A stretch of 20,213 nt of DNA, from NCBI GenBank assembly GCA_965370965.1, contig CBDUWQ010000054.1:1-20213 (forward strand). Reading direction: 5' to 3'. The notes under the pieces are model-generated. The model was not told the origin of the DNA. It saw nothing but the letters and a program-made list of their open reading frames with translations, and made no database searches. Both the position numbers and the translations under genes were made by a program. Source of the stretch: GH45 sp965370965. Lineage in GTDB: Bacteria; Bacteroidota; Bacteroidia; Bacteroidales; SZUA-534. This document shows, in pieces, positions 8,401 to 14,286 of the stretch (position 1 is its first letter; every line of letters starts with the position of its first letter).

Positions 8401-9144
8401 TGTTTCGGCTTTTAACGAAAATACCGATTCGTAATCTTTAACTTCAAAAAAATCGGATTTATCTTGTGTTTTTGGAGCAAACTGCTCAATGGTTGGTCCC
8501 TGCATAAAGGCACAATTATCTTTATATGCCGATATTACTCTATTACGATTGGTATTGGTAGTTTTTCTGATGAGCTGAAATAGGGTCTCTTTTTTCTCAT
8601 TGCCATCAATAATAAAAGTACCGTTAAATATTTTGTGGCGGCAATGCTCCGAATTTACCTGCGAAAAACCAAAAACCTCACTATCGGTAAGTTTGCGATT
8701 TAATTTTTTTGAAAGTTTCTCTAAATATCCAATTTCATCGTTATTTAGCGCCAACCCCTCCTGTTTATTGTATTCTGTTATATCGTCAACATAAATAACA
8801 GGTTCGGGCTCAATATCTATAGTAAATAATTCCTGATTCAGCTCACTGTACAATGCCTTTAGCATTGGGTCAAATTGAGGGTTGCCGGTTTGGGCTTTTT
8901 CAAACTCTTCAATCCTGATAATGCCCGAAACATCCATGTTTTGGGTTATTTCAACAGCATTTGTGCTCCATGGTGTAATCATCTCTTTTCGGGGACCAAT
9001 AAAAGTTCCTTTTACCGTTTTGCTGTTTAAAACAGTTGCCTCGCCAAAAAGCCATGTTAGTTTTGAAATATCGGTTGTGGATAAAGATTCTTTGATTTGC
9101 ACGGCAATTGTCTTGCCATCAGGAGTTTGAAAAAATGTAACCAT
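5455..9144 (-). CDS. purL: Phosphoribosylformylglycinamidine synthase, single-chain (FGAM synthase)
   Basis: This catalyses step four of de novo purine synthesis in the cytoplasm: FGAR, glutamine and ATP give FGAM, glutamate, ADP and phosphate. At 1229 residues it is the long single-chain form, containing PurS-like, synthase and glutaminase parts that are separate in Bacillus. An N-terminal PurS-like region (about 1-150) leads into the linker motif 'SQVNSEHCRHKIFNG'. The substrate/ATP region starts AETHNFPTT at 246 and continues 'GAATGTGGEIRDRMAGGKGS'. A class I glutaminase domain runs from about 977 to the end, with nucleophile C1076 in GICNGCQ and the His/Glu pair in MMPHPER (H1189, E1191). 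The sequence is intact. ATG at 9144 lies about 40 nt after a good -7 element. It is probably monocistronic or read through into the downstream membrane-protein gene. Confidence 0.97.
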   Translation of the reverse strand: MVTFFQTPDGKTIAVQIKESLSTTDISKLTWLFGEATVLNSKTVKGTFIGPRKEMITPWSTNAVEITQNMDVSGIIRIEEFEKAQTGNPQFDPMLKALYSELNQELFTIDIEPEPVIYVDDITEYNKQEGLALNNDEIGYLEKLSKKLNRKLTDSEVFGFSQVNSEHCRHKIFNGTFIIDGNEKKETLFQLIRKTTNTNRNRVISAYKDNCAFMQGPTIEQFAPKTQDKSDFFEVKDYESVFSLKAETHNFPTTVEPFNGAATGTGGEIRDRMAGGKGSMPIAGTAVYMTSYSRLEKDREWEQASKARPWLYQTPQQILTKASNGASDFGNKFGQPLICGSVLTFEHTEPYKKFGFDKVIMLAGGVGYAKKADCLKDKPDVGDKVIVMGGDNYRIGMGGGAVSSVDTGEFKNAIELNAVQRSNPEMQKRVANAVRALSEEDKNPIVSIHDHGAGGHLNCLSELVEETGGKIEVRKLPIGDPTLSAKEIAGNESQERMGLILKENDIEHLKKIAERERAPMYVVGETTGDMQFSFVDEKDESKPIDLQLFDMFGNPPKTIMDDKTVANNFTELNYKQEDIQKHLENLLQLESVGCKDWLTNKVDRSVTGKIAMQQNAGPLHLPLNNCGVVALDYQGKKGVSTSIGHAPISAMLSAAKGSRLAVAEALTNIVWAPIYNEINGVSLSANWMWPCKNEGEDARLYEAVEALSNFCIELGINVPTGKDSLSMTQKYKNGEKVYAPGTVIVSGAAEVTDIKKVVTPVLQNVENAPLFYIDLSKDSRKLGGSAFAQILTSLGNNCPDVTDAAYFVKAFNTIQKLINDGQILAGHDISAGGLITTLLEMAFADNLLGIDVDLSALNETDPAKVLFAENTGIIIQVKDAEKVEDILNSEGIEFLNIGGLGKEGIVNVNTGTAKYSFSVEKLRDIWYKTSYLLDTKQSGKVLAKERYNLYKSNTLKWEFNGFTGKATDLGIDLKRRKPTGTKAAIIREKGVNGDREMAYTLYAAGFDVKDVHMTDLIAGREDLADVNMIVFVGGFSNSDVLGSAKGWAGAFLYNEKAKQALDNFYARPDTLSLGICNGCQLVIELGLINQEHEKKPKMLHNASHKFESGFINVTIQKNNTVMLQNMENMQLGVWVAHGEGKFKFPYGEDKYNIPVKFSNNAYPANPNGSPFATAGICSDDGRHLAMMPHPERTIFPWQCAYYPNNKKQHEITPWLKAFVNAREWIEKNR

Positions 9145-9185
9145 GTCAGGAATTATTATTAAATAATCAGATTATTAATATTGCG

Positions 9186-9193
9186 CAAATTTA
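9186..9193 (-). promoter_or_regulatory. Possible -7 element of the purL promoter
   Basis: On the minus strand TAAATTTG matches TAnnTTTG and is followed by GCGC, placing a start site about 35 nt before the purL ATG. No clear TTTG lies at -33. The rest of the spacer up to the terminator at 9406 (about 210 nt) shows no gene and no recognisable riboswitch. Confidence 0.45.
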
Positions 9194-9405
9194 AGAAACT
9201 TCTGTAAAAAAATGTTTTGCATACATTAAAAGGTTTAATAATGTTATTAACAGTAGTGTGTTTTTAACAAACCCATGGTGATTTTTAATAAAAAGATTAG
9301 AATTGAGAAAGCAACTACAACCTTTCCTTTTGTTCAAAATATGATTGAAACAACCTTGTGTTTTGTTCAATAATATATTATCAAAAACAGACAATTGCAA
9401 ATATT

Positions 9406-9444
9406 AAAAGCAAAAGCCTCTATTAATCAGAGGCTTTTGCTTTT
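9406..9444 (-). terminator. Strong terminator following the tRNA-Arg 3' fragment
   Basis: A perfect 16-bp stem (AAAAGCAAAAGCCTCT at 9406-9421 and its complement at 9429-9444) with loop ATTAATC. On the minus strand the stem ends CTTTTGCTTTT, giving a U-rich 3' arm. It lies 6 nt beyond the tRNA fragment, where a tRNA gene's own terminator would be. This suggests it is the terminator of the original tRNA-Arg gene. Confidence 0.8.
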
Positions 9445-9450
9445 ATGTTG

Positions 9451-9495
9451 TGATCCCACCGAGATTCGAACCCAGATCTTAAGAACCGGAATCTT
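9451..9495 (-). repeat. Partial copy (3' part) of tRNA-Arg(CCG), candidate attachment site
   Basis: These 45 nt match the intact tRNA gene (11404-11448) at 44 of 45 positions. They cover the anticodon arm from position 28 through the variable loop, T arm, acceptor strand and discriminator. The one change is in the T stem (9462). There is no 5' half: upstream the sequence becomes a transposase fragment. Same orientation as the intact tRNA, 1953 nt apart, as expected for a duplicated integration site at a tRNA 3' end. Confidence 0.85.
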
Positions 9496-9571
9496 TGCAA
9501 GTATATCGCTGACGACCTTTAACAATACCTCTTTTTACCCTATTTGATGATTTACACTTTGCACAATCCAT
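9479..9571 (-). pseudogene. IS transposase N-terminal zinc-ribbon fragment
   Basis: On the minus strand an ATG opens a 30-codon frame whose product contains CAKC (residues 3-6) and KGRQRYTCKDSG (18-29). This is the zinc-ribbon start typical of IS1-type transposases: C-x2-C, about 18 residues, then QRYxCKxCG. The fourth cysteine position is Ser. The frame then runs into the tRNA-Arg fragment and stops at 9479-9481. So only the first 26 or so residues of a transposase survive, cut off at the tRNA-like sequence. The assignment rests on the motif only; the exact IS family is uncertain. Confidence 0.65.
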
Positions 9572-9610
9572 AGTTTTTTCGACAAATACACAAAATGTAT
9601 ATTACATTAA

Positions 9611-10924
9611 CTATGTCATAATATTTGCATAGGCATAAAGCGGATATACTTTAATATTTTCGTATTCTGCAAAATTTTCCAGTGATATTCGACATCCATA
9701 GCCAGAGTTCTTTTCATTTAAAAACAAAAACATACTATTCATTGAACCTTTAGTGCCTGATTTAACTTCCAGTGGAACAATATCATTTTGTTTCTGAATA
9801 AGGTAATCAACTTCGGCATTGCTGTTTAATGCTTCACGATGCCAATAAAACAACTGCGTCTGATTATAACAAGATTCGTTCTTCAGAATCTCCAAACCAA
9901 TAAATTGTTCTGCAATTCCCCCCTTATTAATCAAATTAAATTCATTTGTAAAGAGTAATTCTGAAATATCAAGTTGCATTAATCGTTGAAAAATACCTGT
10001 GTCCAGTAGTAGCATTTTCCTCTTTTTAGGGTTTACTTCTGCTCCTAAAGGAATACCATTGGCTGATGTATGTGTAACCGGAATCACTAGACCTGCCATA
10101 ATGAGTAGTTCAAGGGCTTCTTTTATTTGTAAAGTATTCAGTTCTTGCGATGCTTTTTTAAATACAAATTTACCTCCCGCTTGCCGAACAACAGATTCAA
10201 AGACCTCCCTTATTCGAGAAGAGGGCACTCTATTTTTATATTTGGCAAAGTCAGTTCGAAATGAGCCAATCAAATCATCAAGAATTCTTTGACAAACTCT
10301 CAAATCATTCTGCATTACAAACTTTTCAACTACCTCAGGCATTCCTCCAATTACCAGAAATTTTTTAAGTAAATCCAATAATTTTTCATGAATAGGGCTT
10401 GCAAGAGGATTTTGAGCATTTGCTTTGCCCTTTGCTTCCAAAAGTTTTTCATGTCCTAAGCCCAAAAGAAATTCATCAAAAGACAAAGGGTACATATAAA
10501 TTGAACGAATCCTACCTACTCCAAACGAAGGAATTTCTGCAAGTGCAAATTCCAATAATGAACCAGCTGCTACAACATGTAAATCTTGCATTTTTTCATA
10601 AAAAAAACGAAGCGAAGAAATTGCAGGAATGCAAGCCTGAATCTCATCGAAGAAAAGCAGTGTTTTTCCAGGTGCAATTTCCATATCGAACATTAGCGAT
10701 AAGTTTTGACATAGCACTTGTGGAGTTAAATCTCCTTCAAAAAGAGCATGAACCTTTTTATGTTCCTCAAAATTAACTTCCAAAAAGGTATCAAAACTTT
10801 CACCGAATTCCCTTATCGACGAAGATTTCCCAACCTGTCTTGCTCCTCTCACTAGCAATGGTTTTCGTTCCGTCTCCTTCTTCCAACTTAGTAATTCCTT
10901 ATCAATATTTCGCTTTAAATACAT
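9611..10924 (-). CDS. AAA ATPase with C-terminal DUF4143 domain
   Basis: This is a 437-residue member of the AAA_14/DUF4143 family, common in bacterial and archaeal accessory regions. The N-terminal ATPase has Walker A GARQVGKSS (residues 27-35), Walker B TLLFFDEIQ (about 88-96) and a sensor-like VVAAGSLLEFAL. The middle part carries the family's MYPLSFDEFL segment and a helical winged region. The C-terminal DUF4143 domain contains AEVDYLIQ...IVPLEVKSG, an acidic plus E-x-K arrangement like PD-(D/E)XK nucleases. The length is usual and the frame intact. No biochemical role is established for these proteins; toxin-like or mobile-element roles have been proposed. It is the only full gene between the two tRNA-Arg copies. 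Its promoter has three phased repeats, so its expression is probably tightly regulated. Confidence 0.9.
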   Translation of the reverse strand: MYLKRNIDKELLSWKKETERKPLLVRGARQVGKSSSIREFGESFDTFLEVNFEEHKKVHALFEGDLTPQVLCQNLSLMFDMEIAPGKTLLFFDEIQACIPAISSLRFFYEKMQDLHVVAAGSLLEFALAEIPSFGVGRIRSIYMYPLSFDEFLLGLGHEKLLEAKGKANAQNPLASPIHEKLLDLLKKFLVIGGMPEVVEKFVMQNDLRVCQRILDDLIGSFRTDFAKYKNRVPSSRIREVFESVVRQAGGKFVFKKASQELNTLQIKEALELLIMAGLVIPVTHTSANGIPLGAEVNPKKRKMLLLDTGIFQRLMQLDISELLFTNEFNLINKGGIAEQFIGLEILKNESCYNQTQLFYWHREALNSNAEVDYLIQKQNDIVPLEVKSGTKGSMNSMFLFLNEKNSGYGCRISLENFAEYENIKVYPLYAYANIMT

Positions 10925-10941
10925 TGTAATTTATATAAATA

Positions 10942-11015
10942 AAAGGCAATAATGAACCTAAAAACATATTTTTCAAAGGCAATATTAGGTAATATATTTA
11001 ATTTTTCAAAGGCAA
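10942..11015 (-). promoter_or_regulatory. Three 33-bp-phased direct repeats upstream of the DUF4143 gene
   Basis: Reading the minus strand, TTGCCTTT occurs at 11015-11008, 10982-10975 and 10949-10942, each exactly 33 bp apart. The two distal copies extend to a 15-nt identity, TTGCCTTTGAAAAAT. The proximal copy lies about 20 nt before the start codon. Between the last two copies, TAGGTTCA resembles a -7 element and sits 19 nt from ATTG of the middle copy. Even spacing at about three helical turns on one face is typical of operator or iteron sites bound by a cooperative protein, possibly the product itself. Confidence 0.6.
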
Positions 11016-11363
11016 AATACTATTGTGCCCATATTTAATCTACTTATTGTTACTTGTCAATTATTTTGTTTACTCTGGAAAAGAGTATAGTTGGCTGATG
11101 TATCACCACCAACCTTTGCAATAAAAACAGTATTATAACAATGTACCTTGAAGTAAATGCGATATTTAGGATTTCTTCTCTTGTTTCTGGTTAATTTTAA
11201 AAATGCGACTTCATTAGACAATAGCATTCTAATTCTTCTATTTTTGATTGATAGTAATAAAAACAATACAATAGTGGCTAAATCCTTTAATATTCTAAGA
11301 TAAACCATACATATTAAGATAATTGAATTTTATTAATCGTTGCGAATTTAGTTGCGAAACACA

Positions 11364-11392
11364 AAAACCAACACATAAAGTGTTGGTTTTTA
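11364..11392. terminator. Terminator of tRNA-Arg, usable in both directions
   Basis: AACCAACAC (11366-11374) and GTGTTGGTT (11380-11388) form a perfect 9-bp stem with a 5-nt loop. A T run follows on each strand. It lies 12 nt downstream of the tRNA 3' end. Its sequence is unrelated to the terminator beside the partial tRNA copy. Confidence 0.8.
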
Positions 11393-11403
11393 GTAGTTAT
11401 GTG

Positions 11404-11475
11404 TGATCCCACCGGGATTCGAACCCAGATCTTAAGAACCGGAATCTTAAATTCTATCCATTGAACTATGGGACC
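11404..11475 (-). tRNA. tRNA-Arg (anticodon CCG)
   Basis: The sequence folds into a full cloverleaf on the minus strand. The acceptor stem is GGTCCCA with TGGGATC (one G-U pair), then discriminator A. The D stem is GTTC/GAAT. The anticodon stem is TAAGA/TCTTA with loop TTCCGGT, giving anticodon CCG (reads CGG, Arg). The T stem is CTGGG/CCCGG around TTCGAAT. CCA is not encoded. It lies 71 nt downstream of serS on the same strand with no terminator between, so it may be read with serS. Its 3' portion is duplicated at 9451-9495. Confidence 0.95.
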
Positions 11476-11546
11476 GATATTTATCGCAAAAATAATGTTT
11501 TTAATAACTTTAGGTACTCAAAACTTTAATATACTTTAGGCACTTC

Positions 11547-12821
11547 TTATTTAATCATATCAAACCCACAATACTCAACCAATACTTCAGGGATTTTTAT
11601 TCCGGCAGGTGTTTGGTTATTTTCAAGTATAGCAGCAACAATACGTGGCAAGGCCAAGGCGCTGCCATTTAATGTATGTGCCAATTGCGGTTTCTTTTGC
11701 CCCTCTTCTTTAAATCTTAGTTTTAACCTGTTTGCCTGATACGACTCAAAATTGCTTACCGAGCTAACCTCTAACCATTTTTGTTGTGCAGCTGCATAAA
11801 CCTCAAAATCAAAAGTTAGTGCCGATGTAAAACTCAAATCGCCACCACAAAGCCTTAATAATCTATAAGGCAGATTCAGTTTCTTTATTAATGATTCCAC
11901 ATGGCTTACCATATAATCAAGCATAGCATATGATTTGTCGGGGTGCTCAATGGCAACAACTTCAACCTTATCAAATTGGTGCAGGCGGTTTAGCCCGCGT
12001 ACATCTTTACCGTATGAGCCTGCCTCACGTCTAAAACATGCACTATAAGCAGTATTTTTTACGGGAAAATCTTTTGCATTTAAAATTACATCTCGGTATA
12101 AATTGGTAACAGGCACCTCGGCAGTAGGTATCAGGTAAAGGTTGTCGATGCCAATATGGTACATCTGCCCTTCTTTATCAGGCAACTGCCCGGTTCCAAA
12201 ACCCGATGCCTCGTTAACAACTAAAGGTGGCATAATTTCTAAAAAACCTGCTTTTTGGTTCTCTTCTAAAAAGAAATTAATAAGCGCCCTTTGCAGCCTT
12301 GCCCCTTTGCCTTTATATACCGGAAAACCTGCGCCTGTTATTTTTACACCAAGTTCAAAGTCTATAATATCATATTTTTTTGCCAAATCCCAATGAGGTA
12401 CAGCACCTTTATCTAATTTTGGAAAAGCACCATCCTCTTTTATTTTAATATTTTCGTCTTCGCCTTTACAGGCAGGCACCGAGTTATGTGGTAAATTTGG
12501 TATTTGCACCAATAAATCATTCAGCTCAACTCCAATTTTTGTCAATCGCTCAGTTAAACCTTTTACTTCATATTTTAATGAAACACTTTTTGCTTTTGCC
12601 TTGTTGGCTTCTTCAGGTTTGCCCGATTTGAATAAGATTCCAATCTCCTTAGACACTATGTTTATTTGGGCAAGGATATCATCCTGTTCTTTTTGTGTCT
12701 TTTTACGCTCATCGTCTTTTTTTTGAATAGACTCAACAATTTGCGCTGCATCAAAGTTTTTAATACGTAACCTATCAATAACCTGCTGCTTGTTTTCTTG
12801 TATAACTTTTAGTGTTAACAT
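11547..12821 (-). CDS. serS: Seryl-tRNA synthetase
   Basis: Charges tRNA-Ser (and tRNA-Sec where present) with serine in the cytoplasm; a class II aminoacyl-tRNA synthetase acting as a dimer. At 424 residues it has the usual length. The N-terminal part (about 1-110) is the long antiparallel coiled-coil arm that grips the tRNA, rich in K/E/Q. Class II motif 2 is ACFRREAGSYGKDVRGLNR with R264-R265. Motif 3 is NGSALALPRIVAAILEN (385-401) with R393. The serine-pocket 'TAEVPVTN' segment is present. ATG at 12821 follows the rplU-rpmA terminator by about 25 nt; the three genes keep the same orientation, a usual order in Bacteroidota. Confidence 0.98.
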   Translation of the reverse strand: MLTLKVIQENKQQVIDRLRIKNFDAAQIVESIQKKDDERKKTQKEQDDILAQINIVSKEIGILFKSGKPEEANKAKAKSVSLKYEVKGLTERLTKIGVELNDLLVQIPNLPHNSVPACKGEDENIKIKEDGAFPKLDKGAVPHWDLAKKYDIIDFELGVKITGAGFPVYKGKGARLQRALINFFLEENQKAGFLEIMPPLVVNEASGFGTGQLPDKEGQMYHIGIDNLYLIPTAEVPVTNLYRDVILNAKDFPVKNTAYSACFRREAGSYGKDVRGLNRLHQFDKVEVVAIEHPDKSYAMLDYMVSHVESLIKKLNLPYRLLRLCGGDLSFTSALTFDFEVYAAAQQKWLEVSSVSNFESYQANRLKLRFKEEGQKKPQLAHTLNGSALALPRIVAAILENNQTPAGIKIPEVLVEYCGFDMIK

Positions 12822-12846
12822 TGGTAAATATATTTTGCGTAAAAGT

Positions 12847-12885
12847 AAAAAAAAATCTCCTGATAAATTATTTACCAGGAGATTT
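12847..12885 (-). terminator. Terminator after rplU-rpmA
   Basis: On the minus strand AAATCTCCTG pairs with CAGGAGATTT, the stem continues through an AT-rich inner part (TAAAT/ATTTA), and nine T follow. It lies 26 nt downstream of the rpmA stop and about 25 nt before the serS start. serS therefore needs either read-through or its own promoter; a weak TACTTTTA -7-like site overlaps the T run. Confidence 0.85.
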
Positions 12886-12910
12886 AATATATCATATAAA
12901 GTTCGTTATA

Positions 12911-13168
12911 CTATGCTTCTGGTATTATAGAAACATACGACTTATTATCTTTTTTCTTTGCAAATTTTACAGTACCATCAATAAGTGCAAATAAGGTATG
13001 GTCTTTACCTATTCCAACATTATTATCAGGTCGGTGTACTGTGCCACGCTGGCGTACTAAAATGTTGCCTGCAATAGCTTTTTGTCCACCGTATATTTTT
13101 ACTCCCAGGCGTTTACTTTCCGATTCACGTCCGTTTCGGGAGCTACCCATTCCTTTTTTATGTGCCAT
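12911..13168 (-). CDS. rpmA: 50S ribosomal protein L27
   Basis: This is an 85-residue bL27, a large-subunit protein whose N-terminal tail reaches the peptidyl transferase centre. The sequence begins MAHKKGMGSSRNGRESESKR, the conserved tail, so it has no cleavable Firmicutes-type extension. It continues with LGVKIYGGQ, GNILVRQRGT and PGxNVGxGKDHTLFA-type signature segments. Length is normal. It lies 19 nt downstream of rplU and is co-transcribed with it; a strong terminator follows. Confidence 0.98.
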   Translation of the reverse strand: MAHKKGMGSSRNGRESESKRLGVKIYGGQKAIAGNILVRQRGTVHRPDNNVGIGKDHTLFALIDGTVKFAKKKDNKSYVSIIPEA

Positions 13169-13187
13169 TTCTTAAAACTTTTTATAA

Positions 13188-13499
13188 TTAAGCTGTAATA
13201 CTATCAATTTCAATTTCAGTATATTCCTGACGATGACCATTTAATGTTTTGTATCCTTTTCTTCTTTTCTTTTTGAATACTTTTACCTTGTCACCTTTAA
13301 CATGTGCAATTACTTTAGCAGATACTTTTGCACCTTTAACTACAGGCTGTCCAACTTTCACTTTGCCTTCATTATCAATCAACAGCACCTTATCAAAATC
13401 AACGGTTGCTCCTTCTTCAGCATCCATTTTATTGACAAAAACTTTTGTTTTGGTTTCAACCTTAAGTTGCTGTCCACCTATTTCAACTATTGCGTACAT
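13188..13499 (-). CDS. rplU: 50S ribosomal protein L21
   Basis: This is a 103-residue bL21, which binds 23S rRNA in the large subunit. It starts MYAIVEIGGQQLKVE, the canonical L21 N-terminus, and has the conserved basic segment VFKKKRRKGYKTLNGHRQ(E)YTEIEI near the C-terminus. I chose the ATG at 13497-13499. An in-frame TTG one codon upstream would only add a residue and does not fit the family start. It is the first gene of rplU-rpmA, with a perfect Bacteroidota promoter about 40 nt upstream. Confidence 0.98.
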   Translation of the reverse strand: MYAIVEIGGQQLKVETKTKVFVNKMDAEEGATVDFDKVLLIDNEGKVKVGQPVVKGAKVSAKVIAHVKGDKVKVFKKKRRKGYKTLNGHRQEYTEIEIDSITA

Positions 13500-13536
13500 C
13501 AATCCAAATATTATATGTTTAAAAACTTTCGGACTG

Positions 13537-13567
13537 CAAAAGTAGAAAAGTTTAGTTTATCTACAAA
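13537..13567 (-). promoter_or_regulatory. Promoter of rplU-rpmA
   Basis: On the minus strand TTTG (13567-13564), a 19-nt spacer, then TACTTTTG (13544-13537) match the Bacteroidota -33/-7 consensus exactly. The predicted start site is near 13530, giving a leader of about 30 nt before rplU. Confidence 0.8.
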
Positions 13568-13591
13568 TTATTAATCTAATTATTTTATTTG

Positions 13592-13623
13592 TTTGTGTGT
13601 TTTATAAAATTCATGTAGGTTTG
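13592..13623 (+). promoter_or_regulatory. Promoter of the bifunctional-nuclease gene
   Basis: TTTG (13592-13595), a 20-nt spacer, then TAGGTTTG (13616-13623) match the Bacteroidota consensus. The start codon follows 23 nt later. It is divergent from, and only about 25 nt away from, the rplU promoter. Confidence 0.75.
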
Positions 13624-13646
13624 TTACACTAATATATTTTAGAAAA

Positions 13647-14234
13647 ATGGGCAGAATAAAACTTAAAGTATTAGGGCTATCATACAGCCAAACGCAATCG
13701 GGGGCATATGCTTTAGTATTGGCTGAAGAAAAAGGAGAACGACGAATACCAATAATAATAGGAGGGTTTGAAGCACAGGCTATTGCCATTGAACTTGAAG
13801 CTCTTAAACCACCAAGACCCCTAACACACGATTTGTTTGTGAATTTTGCAATGGCTTTTAAAATTGACCTTATTGAGGTTAACATACACCGACTTGAAGA
13901 GGGAATATTTTATTCTGAATTATTATGCGATAATGGCGGCAGCCGTATTAAAATTGATGCGCGAACTTCGGATGCAGTAGCTTTAGCCATAAGATTTGAC
14001 TGCCCTATTTATACTACAAAAGATATATTGGATAAAGCAGGGATATTACTTCCTGCTGATGATAGTTTAAGAACAGAAGCACCAACAGAGACTGAAAACA
14101 GTTTACATAAAACTGACAAATTTATAAATAAAACATTGCCCGAACTTAAAGACATGTTAAATAAAGCCGTTGAAAAAGAAGAATATGAAGAGGCATCACA
14201 AATACGTGATGAAATAAACCGTAGAGAAAAATAG
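13647..14234 (+). CDS. Bifunctional nuclease family protein (DUF151/BFN) with C-terminal UVR motif
   Basis: This is a 195-residue cytoplasmic protein. Residues 1-130 form the BFN/DUF151 domain: 'KLKVLGLSYSQTQSGAYALVLAEEKGERRIPIIIGGFEAQAIAIELE', the 'RPLTHDLF' turn, and 'DARTSDAVALAIRFDCPIYT'. Plant and archaeal relatives have been described as DNase/RNase. The C-terminal part (about 160-193; LPELKDMLNKAVEKEEYEEASQIRDEI) matches the UvrB/UvrC (UVR) interaction helix pair. This BFN-UVR layout is usual in Bacteroidota. It has its own strong promoter and lies 52 nt before the nucleoside transporter gene, suggesting an operon. The nuclease role in bacteria is presumed from relatives. Confidence 0.9.
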   Translation: MGRIKLKVLGLSYSQTQSGAYALVLAEEKGERRIPIIIGGFEAQAIAIELEALKPPRPLTHDLFVNFAMAFKIDLIEVNIHRLEEGIFYSELLCDNGGSRIKIDARTSDAVALAIRFDCPIYTTKDILDKAGILLPADDSLRTEAPTETENSLHKTDKFINKTLPELKDMLNKAVEKEEYEEASQIRDEINRREK

Positions 14235-14286
14235 CTTGACTGCCTAATGATAAATACAAATAATTATTTAACCTAATTATCTTATA

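Larger units (their letters stand above)
10925..11403. other. Spacer between the DUF4143 gene and tRNA-Arg
   Basis: About 480 nt with no gene I can support. It holds the promoter region and 33-bp-phased repeats of the DUF4143 gene (10942-11015) and the tRNA terminator (11364-11392). An open frame of 83 codons at 11057-11308 on the minus strand has no recognisable domain and was not accepted. Confidence 0.6.

Noticed and set aside
9191..9400. Minus-strand 69-codon frame upstream of purL
   Set aside because: It overlaps the purL promoter element and has no domain or coding signature.
10942..11015. Possible CRISPR array from evenly spaced repeats
   Set aside because: Only three copies, with an 8-15 nt repeat and spacing of 33 bp, no cas genes; too short for a CRISPR and better read as operator-like sites.
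11057..11308. Minus-strand 83-codon open frame between the DUF4143 gene and tRNA-Arg
   Set aside because: No recognisable domain, low-complexity hydrophobic start and basic middle, no promoter match, and it sits in AT-rich spacer; not enough to call a gene.
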